A stretch of DNA of 64,000 nt from Streptomyces sp. NBC_00286 (GTDB lineage: Bacteria; Actinomycetota; Actinomycetes; Streptomycetales; Streptomycetaceae). Below, piece after piece: positions 16,881-26,264 of the stretch. The translations under genes were made by a program, and so were the position numbers. The notes beneath the pieces are model-generated. The model did not search any database and was not told the DNA's origin. It was given only the letters and a program-made list of their open reading frames with translations. The stretch covers positions 5,332,001-5,396,000 of the forward strand of contig NZ_CP108054.1 of NCBI RefSeq assembly GCF_036173125.1, read 5' to 3'. Positions within the stretch are counted from its first letter, which is position 1, and each line of letters starts with the position of its first letter.

Positions 16881-17138
16881 GCACTCCAGGCTCCCGGCCA
16901 GCGGGGGCAGTTGGGAGTGCGGTCTGTCATGGGCCCTCGTGACATCTGTCATGTACGGGTGGCGGTCGCGGAGTTGGGGCCATGGGGCGGTGGGGTCGTG
17001 GCCGGGGACCTGCGGTCGCGCTGTGGCGTCCCGTACGCGGTCTTGACCCTGGCGCGCACCGGCTGGAAGCCTGATCGTTCCGCTGGAAAGGTTCGCGCCC
17101 GCAACCGCTCGCATCAACGCCGATCGGAGCGCACCGCC

Positions 17139-18536
17139 ATGGCTGACGACCATGTCCCCGCGGATGCCGCACCCGCCGGGGACGCAGACTTAGCCGGAGA
17201 CCGCGACGCACCACCCGCGCAGCCCATGCGCCAGGTGATCGCCGCCAGCCTCTCCGGCGCCGCACTGGAGTGGTACGACTTCAACCTGTACGGGCTCTCC
17301 GCAGCCCTCGTCTTCAACAAGCTCTTCTTCCCCGACGTCAGCCCCGTGCTCGGCACCCTCGCCTCACTGGCCACCTTCGGTGTGGGCTTCGTCCTGCGAC
17401 CGGTGGGCGCGCTGCTCTTCGGGCACCTCGGTGACCGCGTCGGCCGTAAGAAGTCCCTGGTGGCGACCATGCTCATCATCGGGACGTGCACCTTCCTGAT
17501 CGGTCTGCTGCCCGACTACCACGCCATCGGCATCTGGGCGCCGGTGCTGCTGGTCACGCTGCGCATGGCCCAGGGCCTCGGCCTGGGCGGCGAATGGGCC
17601 GGCGCCTCGCTGCTCGCCGTCGAGCACGCCCCGCGTCACCGGCGCGGATTCTGGGGCAGCATTCCGCAGGCCGGCGGCCCCGTGGGGTACCTGATGGCCA
17701 TCGGCCTCGTGAGCCTGTTCGCCCTGCTGCCGGAGGACGAGTTCCTGAGCTGGGGCTGGCGGGTGCCGTTCCTGCTGAGCATCGTGCTGATGGTCGCGGG
17801 CCTGCTCGTACGCCGGACCATCCAGGAGACCCCGGACTTCGAGCGGGTCAAGTCCGCCGGTGCGCGGGAGAGGGCGCCCCTTGCCGCGACGCTGCGGAAG
17901 TACCCGCGTACGACCGCGCTGGCCTTCGGTGCGCGACTGGGCGAGGCCTGCAGTTCGCAGGTCTACCAGCCGTTCATCATCGCGTACGCCACCACCACCC
18001 GTGGCTATCCGCAGTACGTCGCGCTCGTCGGCGTGGTCCTCTACAACGTGCTCGGGCTGCTGCTGATGCCCGTGGCGGGCGCCGTCTCGGACCGGATCGG
18101 CCGTAAGCCGCTGTATCTGACCGGCGCCGCGTTCGTCGCCGCCTCGGGCTTTCCATATCTCGCCCTGGTCGACGAGGGATCGACCGCTGCCGCGTGGAGT
18201 GCGATGGCCCTGGCGGGACTTGGCGGTGCGGTGTGCATGTCCAGCATCCAGGGCGCGTACTTCGCGGAGCTGTTCGGGGCGCGTGTGCGGTACTCGGCGC
18301 TCGGGATCGCCACGCAGGGTTCGGCGATGGTGGCCGGTTTCGTTCCGGCCATCGCGACGGCCCTGGTCGCGGGGGCTGGGGGGAGTTGGCCGGTGGGGGT
18401 GCTGTTGGCCGTTGTGGGCGCGATTTCGTTCGTATCGGCGTGGCTGTTGTCGGAGACGCGGGGTGGGGCGGAGGGGGAGCCTGCGGGTGATCCAGGTCCG
18501 CTGATGAAGGGCCGGAAGGGCGGGGCCACTTCGTGA
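17139..18536 (+). CDS. MHS-family MFS transporter (metabolite:H+ symporter)
   Basis: 465-residue 12-TM transporter of the metabolite:H+ symporter type (ProP/ShiA-like). After a 30-residue hydrophilic N-terminus comes the MHS signature SGAALEWYDFNLYG. The loop motif GHLGDRVGRKKSL lies between TM2 and TM3, RMAQGLGLGGEWAGA follows, and DRIGRKPLY is in the second half. Substrates of this group are carboxylates, betaines or shikimate-like acids; this one may import a product released by the neighbouring sulfatase/glycosidase genes. ATG at 17139 follows CGGAGC. The stop lies inside the first unit of the 40-bp repeat at 18531. Confidence 0.9.
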   Translation: MADDHVPADAAPAGDADLAGDRDAPPAQPMRQVIAASLSGAALEWYDFNLYGLSAALVFNKLFFPDVSPVLGTLASLATFGVGFVLRPVGALLFGHLGDRVGRKKSLVATMLIIGTCTFLIGLLPDYHAIGIWAPVLLVTLRMAQGLGLGGEWAGASLLAVEHAPRHRRGFWGSIPQAGGPVGYLMAIGLVSLFALLPEDEFLSWGWRVPFLLSIVLMVAGLLVRRTIQETPDFERVKSAGARERAPLAATLRKYPRTTALAFGARLGEACSSQVYQPFIIAYATTTRGYPQYVALVGVVLYNVLGLLLMPVAGAVSDRIGRKPLYLTGAAFVAASGFPYLALVDEGSTAAAWSAMALAGLGGAVCMSSIQGAYFAELFGARVRYSALGIATQGSAMVAGFVPAIATALVAGAGGSWPVGVLLAVVGAISFVSAWLLSETRGGAEGEPAGDPGPLMKGRKGGATS

Positions 18537-18645
18537 TCGGTGGGGGCGCCTCACGAACGGCCGGATTTACTCGTGATCGGCCGGGGCGCGTCATGAGCGA
18601 CCGGACCACCTCGTGATCGGCCGGGGTACGTCATGAACGAAGGGC
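18531..18645. repeat. 40-bp tandem repeat, about 2.8 copies
   Basis: Units begin TCGTGATCGG at 18531, 18571 and 18611 and share the pattern CCGGGGCGCGTCATGAGCGA with a few changes; the third copy decays after about 30 bases. They span the MFS stop codon and the gap to the first sulfatase gene. Each unit carries TCGTGA and TCATGA words, a possible operator array or a relic of slippage. Confidence 0.8.
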
Positions 18646-18718
18646 CCCATTCATCACCGGACTGCTTCACCACCGGACTACTTCGCCACCGACGTCACAC
18701 CGAAACGGACCACGCACC

Positions 18719-20095
18719 ATGCCCCTTCGCGATTTCCCCTACGGGCCCGCCGCTCCCACGCGCCGTCCGAACGTCCTCGTCTTCTTCACCGACCAGCAGC
18801 GCTGGGACACCACCGGCCTGCACGGGAACCCCATGGGCCTCACCCCCGCCCTCGACCGGCTCGCCGCGGACGGCGTGAGCGTGGACCGTTCCTTCACCTG
18901 TCAGCCCGTCTGCGCGCCCTCGCGCGCCAGCCTCCAGACCGGGCAGTACCCGACCACCACCGGGGTCTTCCGCAACGGCCTCCGCCTCCCGCGGGACACC
19001 CCGACCCTGGCCCGCGCGTTCCGGGACGCGGGCTACGCGACCGGCTACATCGGCAAGTGGCACCTCGCCGGGGGCCGTACGGCCGGCCCGGTGCCGGAGG
19101 AGGACCGGGCCGGATACGAGTACTGGCTCGCGGCCAACCTGCTGGAGTTCACCTCGGACGCGTACGAGACCACGCTGTACGACGGCGACGGCACCTCGCA
19201 CCACTTCGACGGCTACCGCGCGGACGCGCTCGGCACGGCGGCCATCGACTTCATAGAGCGCGAGCGGGACGGGGGCCGAGACCGCTACCGGCCGTTCTTC
19301 CTCTTCCTGTCGTTCCTGGAGCCGCATCACCAGAACTCCCGCGACGACTATCCCGCTCCCACCGGCTACAGCGACCGCTACGACGACCCCTGGGTGCCCC
19401 CCGACCTCGCGGCCCTCGGCGGCGGCAACTGGGCGCAGAACCTGCCCGGTTACTACGGAATGGTGCGCCGACTGGACGAGGTGCTCGACCGCGTCGTCTC
19501 CGTCCTTGAGCGGCGCGGGGAACTGGACGACACCGTCATCCTCTTCACCTCCGACCACGGCTGCCACTTCAAGACCCGCAACAGCGAGTACAAACGCAGC
19601 GTCCACGACGCCTCCGTACGTGTGCCCACGGTGCTCCGCGGACCGGGCGGCCTCCGGGGCGGCGTACGCCTGCCGGACCTGGTCGCCCACGTCGACCTGC
19701 CGCCCACCCTGCTGCAGGCGGCGGGCCTGCCCGTACCCCCACAGATGCAAGGCCGCTCCCTGCTGCCGCTACTGCACGACTCAGCCCCCGACTGGCCGCA
19801 GGAGGTCCTGATCCAGATCAGCGAATCGGAAGTCGCCCGAGCCCTGCGCACGAACCGCTGGAAGTACGCCGCAACCGCCCCGAACGCCGACCCCTGGAAC
19901 GACCCACGCGCCGACCACTACCAGGACGCCTACCTCTACGACCTGCACTCCGACCCCCACGAACTGACCAACCTCGCGGCCGACCCGGCATACGCCGAGG
20001 TACGAGCGGAGCTGAGGCAGCGACTCGTACAACGCATCGTCGAGAGCGGCGAACCGCGTCCGGTGATCACAGCGGGTGAGCCCGGCGGCGCGTAG
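18719..20095 (+). CDS. Sulfatase (Cys-type, arylsulfatase family) 1
   Basis: 458-residue type I sulfatase, probably cytoplasmic as no signal peptide is visible. The N-terminal metal site is NVLVFFTDQQRWDTTG. The active-site signature is PVCAPSRASLQTGQYP (about residues 62-77), whose Cys would be converted to formylglycine. The conserved YIGKWHL follows. A second metal region is FTSDHGCHF, and the C-terminal part has LYDLHSDPHELTNLA. It hydrolyses sulfate esters, substrate unknown; the GH51/GH43 neighbours point to a sulfated glycan. ATG at 18719 follows the repeat-containing gap. It is convergent with the GH51 gene. Confidence 0.93.
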   Translation: MPLRDFPYGPAAPTRRPNVLVFFTDQQRWDTTGLHGNPMGLTPALDRLAADGVSVDRSFTCQPVCAPSRASLQTGQYPTTTGVFRNGLRLPRDTPTLARAFRDAGYATGYIGKWHLAGGRTAGPVPEEDRAGYEYWLAANLLEFTSDAYETTLYDGDGTSHHFDGYRADALGTAAIDFIERERDGGRDRYRPFFLFLSFLEPHHQNSRDDYPAPTGYSDRYDDPWVPPDLAALGGGNWAQNLPGYYGMVRRLDEVLDRVVSVLERRGELDDTVILFTSDHGCHFKTRNSEYKRSVHDASVRVPTVLRGPGGLRGGVRLPDLVAHVDLPPTLLQAAGLPVPPQMQGRSLLPLLHDSAPDWPQEVLIQISESEVARALRTNRWKYAATAPNADPWNDPRADHYQDAYLYDLHSDPHELTNLAADPAYAEVRAELRQRLVQRIVESGEPRPVITAGEPGGA

Positions 20096-20155
20096 GGGCG
20101 GCGAACTGCTGCGGCTGATACGGCGGCCGGAGCCCTCCCGCGAGGTGCCGGCGAC

Positions 20156-20178
20156 CTCGGGTGGCAGTGCCACCCGAG
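20156..20178. terminator. Hairpin between convergent sulfatase and GH51 genes
   Basis: A perfect 11-bp stem (CTCGGGTGGCA, one-base centre, complement) lies in the 85-bp gap between two convergent genes. It probably serves as a bidirectional terminator. Confidence 0.7.
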
Positions 20179-20180
20179 TC

Positions 20181-21821
20181 TCACGTCAGGTCGAAGGCCA
20201 GCACGGTGACGGAGTGTGCCGGGAAGTCGTAGCAACCGTCCGGCGTCTCCACGACCGGGCGATGGCGGACGGCGACGACGTCCGGAGCACTCAGGCTGTT
20301 GGCGGCGAGCATGTCGTCCACGTCCGCGCCCAGATCGCGCACCTCGGCCACCGCCGGGAGGGCGCCGGTACGGCCGTCCCGCACGATGCGGGTGCGAATC
20401 GCCGTGTCCCGGCGGCGGTTGACGACGGCCAGGTGGAGGCGGCGGCCGTCGGCCGAGAGCGTGGCACTCGCGTCGAGGTACGGCACGACGCCGGGTCGGG
20501 TCGCGAACGCGCCGCCGCCCTCCCGGTTGTCGCCCTGACGTACGGCCGCGGTACGGGCCGGGCCCTCGACCGCGGTCGGCAGCGCCACCGGTCCGGTGTG
20601 GTTCTGGTACAGGTCCCACACGTGGTACGAGGCCGACTTCACGACTCCGGCCGGGCGGACTTCGAGCAGCCCGTTGGCGTTGACCAGATTGACCGTGTTG
20701 GCCATCGTCACCGGCGTCTGCAGGGAGACCGTCCGATGCAGGGTGTGGAAGACGCCCGCGTAGAACAGCGCGTCGGCCAAGGTGCGGGAGCTGTAGCGGT
20801 CGACCCGCAGCCGCCGCGGCGGCGGCTCGCCCGAGCCGTCCGGCAGCTCCCGCGGCGCGCTGCCGCCGTCGGCGCCGGGCGCCGGCTCTGGCCAGTCGGC
20901 AGGCTCCAGATGGCGGATGTTCCACTCGTCGAGCGCGAGTGCCGGCGGGCGCTCCAGACCTGCCTCGGCGGAGAGTTCGGCCACCAGGTGGGCGTAGTCC
21001 TGGATGCGCTGCTCGAAGTACAGCGGCTGGGCGACGACGGCCTCGTAGTCGTCGTCGCCGGCCCTGGCGGTGTACGGGTGCGTGGTGGCTCCGTAGAGGT
21101 GCAGCGAGAGGTAGTCGATCAGCGAGCCCGCCCGCTGGAGCACGGGCCGCGTCCATTCCTCCTGCTGCCAGGGGCTGCCGCAGGCGATCAGCCTGATCCC
21201 GGGATCGACCAGGCGCATGAAGCGGGCGTGCTCGCGGGCCGCGGCGGCGTACTCGGCCGCCGGGCGGTGGCCCATCTGCCACGGTCCGTAGGGCTCGTTG
21301 CCGATGCCCCAGTAGCGCACGCCGTACGGCTGCGGGTGGCCGTTTTCCTTGCGGCGGCGGGTGTAGGCGGTGTCGCCCGCGTAGTTGGTGTACTCCACCC
21401 AGCGCACCGCGTCGTCCACGCTGCGGCAGCCGTGCACCAGGAACGGCGCGGCCCCGACGTCCGCGCACCAGGCCAGGAACTCGTCGGTGCCGAAGCGGTT
21501 CGACTCCTCGCTGCCCCAGGCGAGTTCGAGCCGCCGCGGGCGCGCGGAGCGCTCCCCGATGCCGTCCTCCCAGTGGTACGGGGAGGTGAAGTTGCCGCCG
21601 GGCCAGCGGACGTTGGGGATGCCGAGCTCGCGGCACAGCGCGAGCACGTCCTTGCGGAAGCCGACCCGTACGCCGGGGCCCGGCTCGGACAGCGGTGAGC
21701 CCTCGTCGAGGACTCCGCCCTCGATGTTGCCGAAGAACGCCGACTCCAGGAAGTGGCCGTAGATGTCGCGCTCGATGCGGCCACAGGGGTGCTTGGTGTC
21801 GATGTCGATCAGTGCCTGCAC
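20181..21821 (-). CDS. GH51-type alpha-L-arabinofuranosidase
   Basis: 546-residue glycosidase of family GH51 without a signal peptide, so likely intracellular, releasing arabinose from arabino-oligosaccharides. It starts ALIDIDTKHPCGRIERDIYGHFLES, the usual GH51 opening. The conserved NVRWPGGNF is at about residue 70. The acid/base Glu is in YWGIGNEPYGPWQ and the nucleophile Glu in LALDEWNIRH. A C-terminal beta-sandwich domain ends with FPAHSVTVLAFDL. GTG at 21819-21821 lies two bases after the GH43-like stop, so the two are an operon with coupled translation. A Pro/Gly-rich insertion follows the nucleophile region. Confidence 0.93.
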   Translation of the reverse strand: MQALIDIDTKHPCGRIERDIYGHFLESAFFGNIEGGVLDEGSPLSEPGPGVRVGFRKDVLALCRELGIPNVRWPGGNFTSPYHWEDGIGERSARPRRLELAWGSEESNRFGTDEFLAWCADVGAAPFLVHGCRSVDDAVRWVEYTNYAGDTAYTRRRKENGHPQPYGVRYWGIGNEPYGPWQMGHRPAAEYAAAAREHARFMRLVDPGIRLIACGSPWQQEEWTRPVLQRAGSLIDYLSLHLYGATTHPYTARAGDDDYEAVVAQPLYFEQRIQDYAHLVAELSAEAGLERPPALALDEWNIRHLEPADWPEPAPGADGGSAPRELPDGSGEPPPRRLRVDRYSSRTLADALFYAGVFHTLHRTVSLQTPVTMANTVNLVNANGLLEVRPAGVVKSASYHVWDLYQNHTGPVALPTAVEGPARTAAVRQGDNREGGGAFATRPGVVPYLDASATLSADGRRLHLAVVNRRRDTAIRTRIVRDGRTGALPAVAEVRDLGADVDDMLAANSLSAPDVVAVRHRPVVETPDGCYDFPAHSVTVLAFDLT

Positions 21822-21823
21822 GG

Positions 21824-23167
21824 TCAGTCGCCGGCCGGTCGGTTCTGCCTGCGGCGGACGTAGAGCCGGTTGCCCTCGGGCCCCGTCCATTCCAGGCGTA
21901 CGACACCGGGGACGGCGGCGTCCGCGACGCGGGACGGGTGGGACCAGTACCCGGCCTTCGGATTGCGGAAGAACGTGGCCCAGAGCCCGCCCTCGTGGTC
22001 GCTGAAGAAGTTGTTGTGGCCCGCGCCGACGCCCGCCGTCCACCTCCGCGAGTACGGGCCTTCGAAGCGGTCGGCGACGGCGACGACCGCGTCGTACTGG
22101 TATTGCGTGCGGCCGGTGCCCGGCCGGTCGTAGGCGTAGCGCGTGGTGCCGTCGTCGGCGTCGGACGAGCGGTTCCAGGCGGCGTGCAGGAGGTAGTACT
22201 TGCCGCCGTGCTTGAAGACGTACGCGCCTTCGAGGTACGGCTCCTCGGGGTAGGGCGACTGCCGGAACTTCGGGAGGTCCGTCGTCGGGACGATGTCCTC
22301 CATGTCGTCTCGGAACTTGGCGTACAGGTCGTTGTGCAGCACGAGCCACGCGTCGTCGCCCTCGGCGTAGATGCTGCCGTCGATGTGGTGGTACGCGCCG
22401 GGCTCGATGAACGGCGGCCCGCCGGCGACGGGTTCGCCGAACGGCTTGTCGAGGTTGCCCTCGGCGAGCCGGTACGGACCCGCGACCCCGCCCTCACTGA
22501 CCAGCAGGAACGAGCCGACCTTGCGCGAATGGTCACCCATGCACGCGACGATGTACCAGCGGCCGCGGACGTGGTGCACCTCCGGCGCCCACACGTTGCC
22601 GCGCTTGCCGAACTCGTCGTCGTGCCAGTACTGCTGCCAAGGGGCGACGACCGTGCGCCCGGGCCGGTTCTCGCCCGCGAACTCGGGCGACCACACCTTG
22701 CCCTTGTCGGCGCCGGGACGGATGCCGGTCGTGTCGGCGAGGCGCCACGGCCCGCGCAGCGACCGGGACACCCACACGAAGATGCCGTCGTTCCACGAAG
22801 CGGACGGGTCGGGTCCCGGTGCCCGGGTGGTGCCCGTGGCGACGTAGAGCGGACTGCCGTCCACGACGAAACAGTTGACGTAGGTGTCGCGCATCCAGAC
22901 CCGGCCGCGCTCCTCGTCCCGGGGGCGCAGTTCGAGCGGCAGGATGAAGGAGTTGTCGTCGCGCGGCCAGAGGTCGGGGCGGGTGTCGGCGAGGCCGTAC
23001 GGCTCGAGGTCGGGCCAGTTCTCCGGGTAGGGCCCGCCTTGTAAGCGTCGCGTCGCCGGGTCCGCCGTCGCGGAGATGGTGGGCAGGGCCGCCGCCACTC
23101 CCAGGGTGCCGGCGCCTGCCAGCAGGGTCCTACGGCCGATGGGCGGCCGGTTCATGTTGTCGGTCAT
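21824..23167 (-). CDS. Tat-secreted GH43-family glycoside hydrolase
   Basis: 447-residue exported five-bladed beta-propeller hydrolase of GH43 type. The signal peptide is twin-arginine-like: RPPIGRRTLLAGAGTLGVAAAL then TISATA. Propeller-like motifs include WSPEFAGENRPGRTVV, NVWAPEVHHVRGRWYIVA, HHIDGSIYAEGDDAWLVLHN and the catalytic-Glu type EPYLEGAYVFKHGGKYYLL. GH43 enzymes are arabinanases, arabinofuranosidases or xylosidases, so this one may cut the polymer outside and feed the intracellular GH51. ATG at 23165-23167 follows GGGAGGACT; the longer frame to 23245 lacks a site and would bury the Tat motif. Confidence 0.88.
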   Translation of the reverse strand: MTDNMNRPPIGRRTLLAGAGTLGVAAALPTISATADPATRRLQGGPYPENWPDLEPYGLADTRPDLWPRDDNSFILPLELRPRDEERGRVWMRDTYVNCFVVDGSPLYVATGTTRAPGPDPSASWNDGIFVWVSRSLRGPWRLADTTGIRPGADKGKVWSPEFAGENRPGRTVVAPWQQYWHDDEFGKRGNVWAPEVHHVRGRWYIVACMGDHSRKVGSFLLVSEGGVAGPYRLAEGNLDKPFGEPVAGGPPFIEPGAYHHIDGSIYAEGDDAWLVLHNDLYAKFRDDMEDIVPTTDLPKFRQSPYPEEPYLEGAYVFKHGGKYYLLHAAWNRSSDADDGTTRYAYDRPGTGRTQYQYDAVVAVADRFEGPYSRRWTAGVGAGHNNFFSDHEGGLWATFFRNPKAGYWSHPSRVADAAVPGVVRLEWTGPEGNRLYVRRRQNRPAGD

Positions 23168-23236
23168 CAGCCAAGTCCTCCCTCGTCGGGCCGCCCGGGG
23201 GACGGCATGACGCCCAGGATGCGAACGGCCGCGGTA

Positions 23237-23293
23237 TTTCGTCAACAGTCCGGAAAAATATTCCGGCGATTTTGTTCCGACTCATTGACGAAA
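23237..23293. promoter_or_regulatory. Nested inverted repeats, putative ROK operator
   Basis: Between the divergent GH43-like and ROK genes, an outer 9-bp inverted repeat TTTCGTCAA (23237-23245)/TTGACGAAA (23285-23293) encloses an inner CCGGAA (23250-23255)/TTCCGG (23261-23266). AT-rich DNA here is unusual for the genome and marks promoter sequence. Both divergent transcripts could be controlled from this site. Confidence 0.65.
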
Positions 23294-23308
23294 AAATTCG
23301 GCGCTCAC

Positions 23309-24580
23309 ATGCTGTCCGGCATGCAGCCCATGCATCCCATGCATCCACACGACGGCCCGCTGACGCGGCTCCGCCGCAGCCACGAGCAATCCGTTCTCGA
23401 GCTGCTCCGCAAGTACGGTCCGCTGAGCCGTGCCGAGTTGGGCACCCGCAGCGGGCTCTCCCGCACCACGCTCTACGACATCGTCGCCGGGCTGGTGACC
23501 AGCGGTGCGGTGGTCGCCGGCACGCCGTACGTCGAGGCGCGCAAGCGGGGGCGTCCGGTGGAGAAGCTCAGCCTCAACCCGGCCGCCGGGGAGGCGGTGG
23601 GCATCGACTTCGCGCGTCGTGCCGTGCATGTCGCCGCGGTCAACCTCGCCCATGAGGTGGTCGGTTCGGCCAGCGAGGGGCATGCCGGTGACCTGTCCTG
23701 GCCGGAGCGGGTGGACATCGCCGTACGGCTGCTCGACTCGCTGACGACCCGTGCGCCGGCCGGGGCCGGGGACGGGGCCGGGGACGGCGGCTCAGGGCGG
23801 GCCCAGGCCGTCCATCTCGGCGCGCTCCGCGCGATCGGCGTCGGCGTGGTCGGCCCGACCACCGACCCCGGCAGCGAGAGCGCCCACGCGCAGGGCATCG
23901 ACGGCCTGCCGGACCTGCTGCGCAAGCGGTTCGGGGTGCCGGTGCTGCTCGACAACAACACCCGCCTCGCCGCGCTCGCCGAAGCGGTGTGGGGCGCGGC
24001 GGCGGACAGCGGCGACGTGCTCTACCTGCGGCTGTCGCACGGTGTGGGCGGCGGCCTGGTCGTGGGCGGCGCGCTGCACCGGGGCAGGTACGGACTGTCC
24101 GGCGAGTTCGGGCACATCACAGTGGACCCGGCCGGCGAGCGCTGCGAGTGCGGCAAGACCGGCTGCCTGGAAACGCGCGCCTCGCTCGATGCGGTCCTGC
24201 GCCGGTACCGGGAGGCGGGCGGCCGGGCGGACAGTCCCGCGGACTTCCTGGCCTCAGCGACGGCGGCCGACCGGCCCGCACTGGAAGTGCTGGATCGCGT
24301 CGGCGGCGAGGTCGGCCAAGTCCTCGCCGCGGTCTGTCACGCCGTCGGCCCCGGCGTGATCGTCGTCGGCGGTGAACTGGCCCAGGCCGGCGACGCCCTG
24401 CTCGCACCGGTCGAACAGGCCCTGCGGCAGCACCTGATGCCGCTCGCCCGGCACCACGTTGACGTACGGCGCGCCACGCTCGGCGAGGCCGGCAGCGCCC
24501 TGGGCGGCATCGCCCTCGTACTCCATGAAACCCCCCTGCTCACCCACTACCCGCAGCCCGTCGCCGAGGAGAACGCATGA
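23309..24580 (+). CDS. ROK-family transcriptional regulator
   Basis: 423-residue NagC/XylR-type repressor. The N-terminal winged helix (about residues 20-80) carries [20 protein letters not shown] and ends with [13 protein letters not shown]. The sugar-kinase-like ROK domain follows, with [14 protein letters not shown] and [14 protein letters not shown]. The zinc-binding signature is [24 protein letters not shown] regulators sense sugars or sugar phosphates. It is divergent from the GH43/GH51 operon and 19 bp upstream of an ABC importer, so it likely controls both. The ATG at 23309 begins [13 protein letters not shown]; starts at 23321 or 23330 are equally possible. Confidence 0.92.
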   Translation: MLSGMQPMHPMHPHDGPLTRLRRSHEQSVLELLRKYGPLSRAELGTRSGLSRTTLYDIVAGLVTSGAVVAGTPYVEARKRGRPVEKLSLNPAAGEAVGIDFARRAVHVAAVNLAHEVVGSASEGHAGDLSWPERVDIAVRLLDSLTTRAPAGAGDGAGDGGSGRAQAVHLGALRAIGVGVVGPTTDPGSESAHAQGIDGLPDLLRKRFGVPVLLDNNTRLAALAEAVWGAAADSGDVLYLRLSHGVGGGLVVGGALHRGRYGLSGEFGHITVDPAGERCECGKTGCLETRASLDAVLRRYREAGGRADSPADFLASATAADRPALEVLDRVGGEVGQVLAAVCHAVGPGVIVVGGELAQAGDALLAPVEQALRQHLMPLARHHVDVRRATLGEAGSALGGIALVLHETPLLTHYPQPVAEENA

Positions 24581-24599
24581 GTCCACCAGTGAGGAACCC

Positions 24600-25418
24600 A
24601 TGGCTGTGATCACCCCTCTCGACAAGACATCCGCCCCTGAACAGCAGCAGCGGCAGCAGCAAACGCGTCGTACCGTCCGGCCGCTGGTCCTGGGCGGCCT
24701 GGCACTCGTGGCGGGTATCGCCGTCTGGGCTGTTGTGGCCGCCCTCGGACTGGTCGAGAACCTGCCCACACCGGCGGCCGTGGCCAGCAAGGCGGGCACC
24801 ATGATCGCCGACGGCACGCTGGCCTCCGATACGGCCGCCAGCCTGCGCCGGGTCTTCATAGGCTACGCACTCGGCGTGGTCGTGGCCGTCCCGGTCGGCT
24901 TTCTCATGGGCTGGTATCCGGCGGTGCGCGCCGTGGTCGAGCCGTACATCCAGTTCTTCCGCACCATCCCGCCGCTCGCGCTGATCCCGCTCGCCGTGGT
25001 GCTTCTCGGTATCGGCGAGGTGCCGAAGATCGCCGTGATCTACCTGGCCTCGTTCATGGCCTGCGTCGTGGCCTCCTTCCAGGGCGTCGTCGACGTGGAC
25101 AAGACCCTGATCAACGCAGCCAGGGTGCTGGGCGCCTCGGACCGCGTCATCTTCGCCAAGGTGGTCGTGCCGGCGTCCACGCCGTTCATCCTCGTCGGCA
25201 TGCGGATCGGCCTCGGCGCGTCCTGGGCCACCGTGGTCGCCGCCGAACTCATCGGTGCGCAGGAGGGGTTGGGCTACCGGATGCAGAAGGCGGCCACCTG
25301 GTTCGACATGGACGCGATCTTCGTATCGCTGATCACCATCGGAGTACTCGGGCTCGTCATGGACCGGCTGCTGCTGCTGGCCGAACGACGTCTCACCGGC
25401 TGGCAGGAGCGACGATGA
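24600..25418 (+). CDS. SsuC/TauC-like ABC transporter permease
   Basis: 272-residue inner-membrane permease of the nitrate/sulfonate/taurine importer family. A Gln/Arg-rich N-terminus (about 30 residues) is followed by six TM segments. The family EAA-like loop reads [36 protein letters not shown] around residues 170-205, ending in [15 protein letters not shown] at 24600 follows GAGGA, and the next gene overlaps by ATGA. In context, with two sulfatases and an SsuA-like binding protein, it may import a sulfate ester or sulfonate rather than a sugar. Confidence 0.93.
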   Translation: MAVITPLDKTSAPEQQQRQQQTRRTVRPLVLGGLALVAGIAVWAVVAALGLVENLPTPAAVASKAGTMIADGTLASDTAASLRRVFIGYALGVVVAVPVGFLMGWYPAVRAVVEPYIQFFRTIPPLALIPLAVVLLGIGEVPKIAVIYLASFMACVVASFQGVVDVDKTLINAARVLGASDRVIFAKVVVPASTPFILVGMRIGLGASWATVVAAELIGAQEGLGYRMQKAATWFDMDAIFVSLITIGVLGLVMDRLLLLAERRLTGWQERR

Positions 25419-26194
25419 ACAGCAAGATCAGTTTCCGGGGTGTGGTGAAGACCTTCCCGCTGAAGGCTGCCACCTTCACGGCACTCGACGGGGTGGACCT
25501 GGACATCGCGGACCGGGAGTTCGTCACCGTCGTGGGTCCGTCCGGCTGCGGCAAGTCCACGCTGATGAGCATGGCCGCGGGACTGCAGGAGCCCGACTCG
25601 GGCAGCGTCCTGGTCGACGGGAAGCCGGTGTCGGGTCCCGGCCCCGACCGGGGTGTGATCTTCCAGCAGTACGCCCTGTTCCCCTGGCTGACCGTGCGGC
25701 AGAACGTGGAGTTCGGGCTCAAACTCGCCGCCGTACCCGCCGAGGAGCGCAGGCGGCGCGCGGACGCGGCCATCGGCCTCGTCGGACTCGGTGAGTTCGC
25801 CGACGCCCTGCCCAAGACGCTGTCCGGGGGCATGAAGCAGCGCTGCGCCATCGCCCGCGCGTACGCGGTGGACCCTCAAGTTCTGCTGATGGACGAGCCG
25901 TTCGGCGCTCTCGACGCGCTCACCCGGGTGCAGTTGCAGGACCAGCTCCTGGGGACCTGGAGCCAGGAGAAGCGGACCGTACTGTTCATCACCCATGACG
26001 TTGACGAGGCCGTCTACCTGGCCAACCGTGTCGTCATCATGGCGGCGGGCCCCGGGCGCATCCACCGCGTCATCGACGTGGACCTGCCCTATCCGCGTAC
26101 GGAGGAGATCCGGCTGTCCCCGGAGTTCCGCCGCATCCGCAACGAGGTCTGGACGTCCGTGTACCACCAGGACGAAGCCGCCTCGGCCGCGTAA
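25415..26194 (+). CDS. SsuB/TauB-like ABC transporter ATP-binding protein
   Basis: 259-residue ABC ATPase of the importer. Walker [12 protein letters not shown] is at about residues 43-53 and the Q-loop is in [13 protein letters not shown]. The signature is [18 protein letters not shown]. Walker B with D-loop is [15 protein letters not shown] and the switch His is in [14 protein letters not shown]. All catalytic residues are present. Its start overlaps the permease stop (ATGA) and it ends 70 bp before the binding-protein gene. Confidence 0.95.
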   Translation: MNSKISFRGVVKTFPLKAATFTALDGVDLDIADREFVTVVGPSGCGKSTLMSMAAGLQEPDSGSVLVDGKPVSGPGPDRGVIFQQYALFPWLTVRQNVEFGLKLAAVPAEERRRRADAAIGLVGLGEFADALPKTLSGGMKQRCAIARAYAVDPQVLLMDEPFGALDALTRVQLQDQLLGTWSQEKRTVLFITHDVDEAVYLANRVVIMAAGPGRIHRVIDVDLPYPRTEEIRLSPEFRRIRNEVWTSVYHQDEAASAA

Positions 26195-26264
26195 CCGCCT
26201 GACGGCGGCCTTCTGTTACGCACCCTCGCACCGCACCGCACCGCACCGAGAGGATCCATCCACC

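Noticed and set aside
22000..23044. Long plus-strand frames opposite the GH51/GH43 genes
   Set aside because: Val/Arg/Gly-rich composition, no motif, and full overlap with well-supported glycosidase genes.
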